Of a stretch of 64,000 bases of DNA, positions 62,383 to 64,000 are shown piece after piece. The first letter of the stretch is position 1. Each line of letters begins with the position of its first letter. The stretch spans positions 2,823,511-2,887,510 of the forward strand of contig CP129490.1 in assembly GCA_030584085.1 (NCBI GenBank), given 5' to 3'. Under the pieces are notes generated by a model. That model was not told the origin of the DNA and ran no database searches. It saw nothing but the letters and a program-made list of their open reading frames with translations. The translations under genes and the position numbers were made by a program. The stretch comes from Melioribacteraceae bacterium. GTDB taxonomy: Bacteria; Bacteroidota; Ignavibacteria; Ignavibacteriales; Melioribacteraceae.

Positions 62383-63254
62383 TGGCAAAAGTAAAAGTCG
62401 GCGATCGTTATATAGGTGAGGGCGAACCGGTTTATATTATTGGTGAAATCGGAATTAACCATAACGGATCACTTGAGATTGCAAAAAAGTTAATTGATGG
62501 TGCGGCTGCAGCAGGATGTGATGCAGTCAAATTCCAAAAACGAACACCGGAATTATGCGTGCCTGCAGATCAATGGTATATTGAACGTGAAACTCCTTGG
62601 GGAAGAATGACGTATATCGAATATCGTCATAAAATTGAGTTCAAAGAAAAAGAATACGAGATTATTGATAAATATTGTAAAGAGAAAAACATTCATTGGT
62701 TTGCTTCGCCTTGGGATGAAGAAGCAGTAAACTTTTTGGAAAAATTTAATCCGGTTTGTTTTAAACTTGCTTCGGCTTCGTTAACGGATAATTTTCTGCT
62801 GAAAAAAGTTAAGTCAACCGGCAAACCGATTATGCTTTCCACCGGCATGTCAACATTGGAAGAAATCGATAAAGCAATTTCAATTATTGGATCTGATAAC
62901 TTAATGATTGCTCAATCAACTTCGTCTTATCCGTGTAAACTTGAGGAACTAAATTTGAAAGTAATTAGCTCATTCAAAGAAAAATATCCGGAAGTACCAA
63001 TTGGTTATTCCGGACATGAAACCGGTCTGGCGCCGACACTTGCCGCGGTTGCATTAGGCGCTACATTTGTTGAACGACATATCACTTTAGATCGCGCAAT
63101 GTGGGGAACAGATCAAGCGGCATCGGTTGAAATGGTTGGTATGTCAAGACTGGTAAAAGATATCCGAGATATTGAATTAGCTCTCGGCGACGGTATTAAA
63201 AAAGTTTACAACTGTGAAAAACCTTCGCTGGTAAAATTGAGAAGAGTAAAATAA
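62382..63254 (+). CDS. NeuB-family sialic-acid-synthase-like enzyme, without SAF domain
   Basis: 290 residues. YIIGEIGINHNGSLEIAKKL, GCDAVKFQKRTPELCVP, FASPWDEEAVNFLEKF, KPIMLSTGMSTLEEIDKAI and PIGYSGHETGLAPTLAAVAL are conserved NeuB/PseI/LegI motifs; VERHITLDRAMWGTDQ binds metal. It condenses phosphoenolpyruvate with an aldose or its phosphate. The C-terminal SAF (antifreeze-like) domain of most NeuB proteins, which reaches about 340-350 residues, is absent. KdsC precedes it with one-base overlap. Confidence 0.9.
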   Translation: MAKVKVGDRYIGEGEPVYIIGEIGINHNGSLEIAKKLIDGAAAAGCDAVKFQKRTPELCVPADQWYIERETPWGRMTYIEYRHKIEFKEKEYEIIDKYCKEKNIHWFASPWDEEAVNFLEKFNPVCFKLASASLTDNFLLKKVKSTGKPIMLSTGMSTLEEIDKAISIIGSDNLMIAQSTSSYPCKLEELNLKVISSFKEKYPEVPIGYSGHETGLAPTLAAVALGATFVERHITLDRAMWGTDQAASVEMVGMSRLVKDIRDIELALGDGIKKVYNCEKPSLVKLRRVK

Positions 63255-63261
63255 CATTAGT

Positions 63262-63336
63262 GTTACTTTGAGTGTACTTTGTGGTACTTTGTGAAACTTA
63301 AACACAAAGAACCATGGAGAAGGCACGGAGAACCAC
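63262..63336. repeat. CTTTGTG/CACAAAG-type repeat cluster
   Basis: CTTTGTG at 63277-63283 and 63287-63293 faces CACAAAG at 63303-63309 and CACGGAG at 63324-63330. It forms a partial stem-loop of the kind often scattered in this group. It lies between the NeuB-like gene and the last, partial gene. Confidence 0.4.
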
Positions 63337-63347
63337 AGAGTTTCCTT

Positions 63348-64000
63348 ATGATAGATTCGGTCATAAATTTCATAACAAATTATTATAACTCACTTTCCTT
63401 ACCGGAATTAATTTCGTTTGGATTAATAATCGGTGGGGCGTTTGTTATAATTTTACTCGAAAGAATTTTCCCTTATTCAAAGGGACAAAAATTTTTACGT
63501 GAAGGATTCTTTAATGATCTTGCTTTATATACAATCGCACAGAGTTATATCCTCGGAATAATAATTTTCGGTGGAATAATTTATTACATCGACAATACAA
63601 CGGGTTTATCGAGACTCGGTTTATTTGCAAATATCCCGATCTGGCTTCAGTTATTATTTTTCTTAATCACACATGATATTTACATTTACTGGATGCATCG
63701 CTGGCAGCACAAGAATAAATGGTTATGGCGAATTCATGAAGCACATCACTCACCAAAGAAAGTCGATTGGCTAAGCGGTTCTCGTTCACATGCATTCGAA
63801 ATTCTTATCAACCAAACAATTGAATTTGCGCCGATTGTTTTACTCGGTTCACCACCGGAAGTGATTGCATACAAAGGTGTCATTAGTGCCGTTTGGGGAA
63901 TGTACATTCACTCAAATATTAATGTAAATACCGGAAGATTGCAGTATATAATTAACGGACCGGAAATGCACCGTTGGCATCATGATGTTGGTAAAGGTCG
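63348..64000 (+). CDS. Sterol desaturase/fatty acid hydroxylase family protein (3' end outside window)
   Basis: An open frame from ATG 63348 runs off the right edge. It has several membrane helices (IIGGAFVIILLERIFPYS, YILGIIIFGGIIYYID, LLFFLITHDIYIYWMHRW). Histidine clusters typical of di-iron fatty acid hydroxylases are THDIYIYWMHR, IHEAHHSPKKV, MYIHSNIN and MHRWHHDVGKG. It would hydroxylate or desaturate a lipid in the inner membrane. It lies downstream of the sugar operon and may belong to the same unit or a lipid locus beyond. Confidence 0.85.
   Translation, partial: MIDSVINFITNYYNSLSLPELISFGLIIGGAFVIILLERIFPYSKGQKFLREGFFNDLALYTIAQSYILGIIIFGGIIYYIDNTTGLSRLGLFANIPIWLQLLFFLITHDIYIYWMHRWQHKNKWLWRIHEAHHSPKKVDWLSGSRSHAFEILINQTIEFAPIVLLGSPPEVIAYKGVISAVWGMYIHSNINVNTGRLQYIINGPEMHRWHHDVGKG

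Noticed and set aside
1-64000. CRISPR arrays, rRNA, tRNA, prophage or insertion-sequence transposase
   Set aside because: No regularly spaced repeats of CRISPR type, no recognisable RNA genes, and no transposase or phage proteins were found on reading the gaps and proteins.

Overview
The window looks like chromosome from a low-GC member of the Bacteroidota/Ignavibacteriota group, most likely Ignavibacteriales (inference). The grounds are a type IX secretion sorting domain with the NYPNPFNP signature, S46 dipeptidyl-peptidases, a TonB receptor with an N-terminal carboxypeptidase-regulatory-like domain, an Rnf complex, bacterial GGGP synthase, and Bacteroidota-style multi-hairpin repeats. I saw no rRNA, tRNA, CRISPR array, prophage or transposase.

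Layout. 1-5.7 kb: the end of a D-Ala-D-Ala-ligase-like ATP-grasp gene, a RelE/antitoxin pair whose toxin has an in-frame stop, a TM1266-like regulator behind a structured leader, a TonB receptor, an EamA transporter, and cobO with a DUF1289 gene. 5.8-24.5 kb: two tandem S46 peptidases, a zinc-ribbon ORF with no ordinary start codon, a phosphomannomutase, a Ca/Na exchanger, a PLP enzyme, oligoendopeptidase F, a cytochrome c lipoprotein, an oligopeptidase-B-like S9 peptidase, and a two-gene module of AAA ATPase plus type IIG-like restriction-modification enzyme. 24.6-38 kb: an operon of membrane protein, subtilase and OPT transporter, then ArsC-like protein, GGGP synthase, a VapBC-type pair overlapping gmhA, aconitase and small membrane or secreted proteins. 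38-49.5 kb: an AAA_14/DUF4143 ATPase behind 33-base-spaced repeats, secreted proteins, a broken T9SS-exported zinc-phospholipase-C-like gene, a GHL10 glycoside hydrolase, aroKB, and an outer-membrane protein. 49-55 kb: rnfCDGEAB-rseC. 55-64 kb: a sugar locus.

How the genes fit together. Secreted S46, S8, M3 and S9 peptidases with an OPT transporter suggest a peptide-scavenging lifestyle. Rnf would couple ferredoxin/NAD redox to ion pumping. The sugar locus combines a NeuB-like synthase, KdsC-like phosphatase, SpsF-like cytidylyltransferase, split transketolase, class III aminotransferase and SDR. It may build an unusual CMP-activated ulosonic acid; this is the best candidate here for an undescribed pathway.

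Repeats are a second theme. There are two inverted copies of an 81-base double hairpin with one compensatory base-pair change, three copies of a GTCATTC...GAATGAC element, a 67-base palindromic repeat that entered the restriction gene in frame (with a decayed copy inside the rnf operon), a five-hairpin mosaic, and a GxxExxY gene bounded by inverted repeats inside the sugar operon. All assignments come from reading the sequence; no searches were run.
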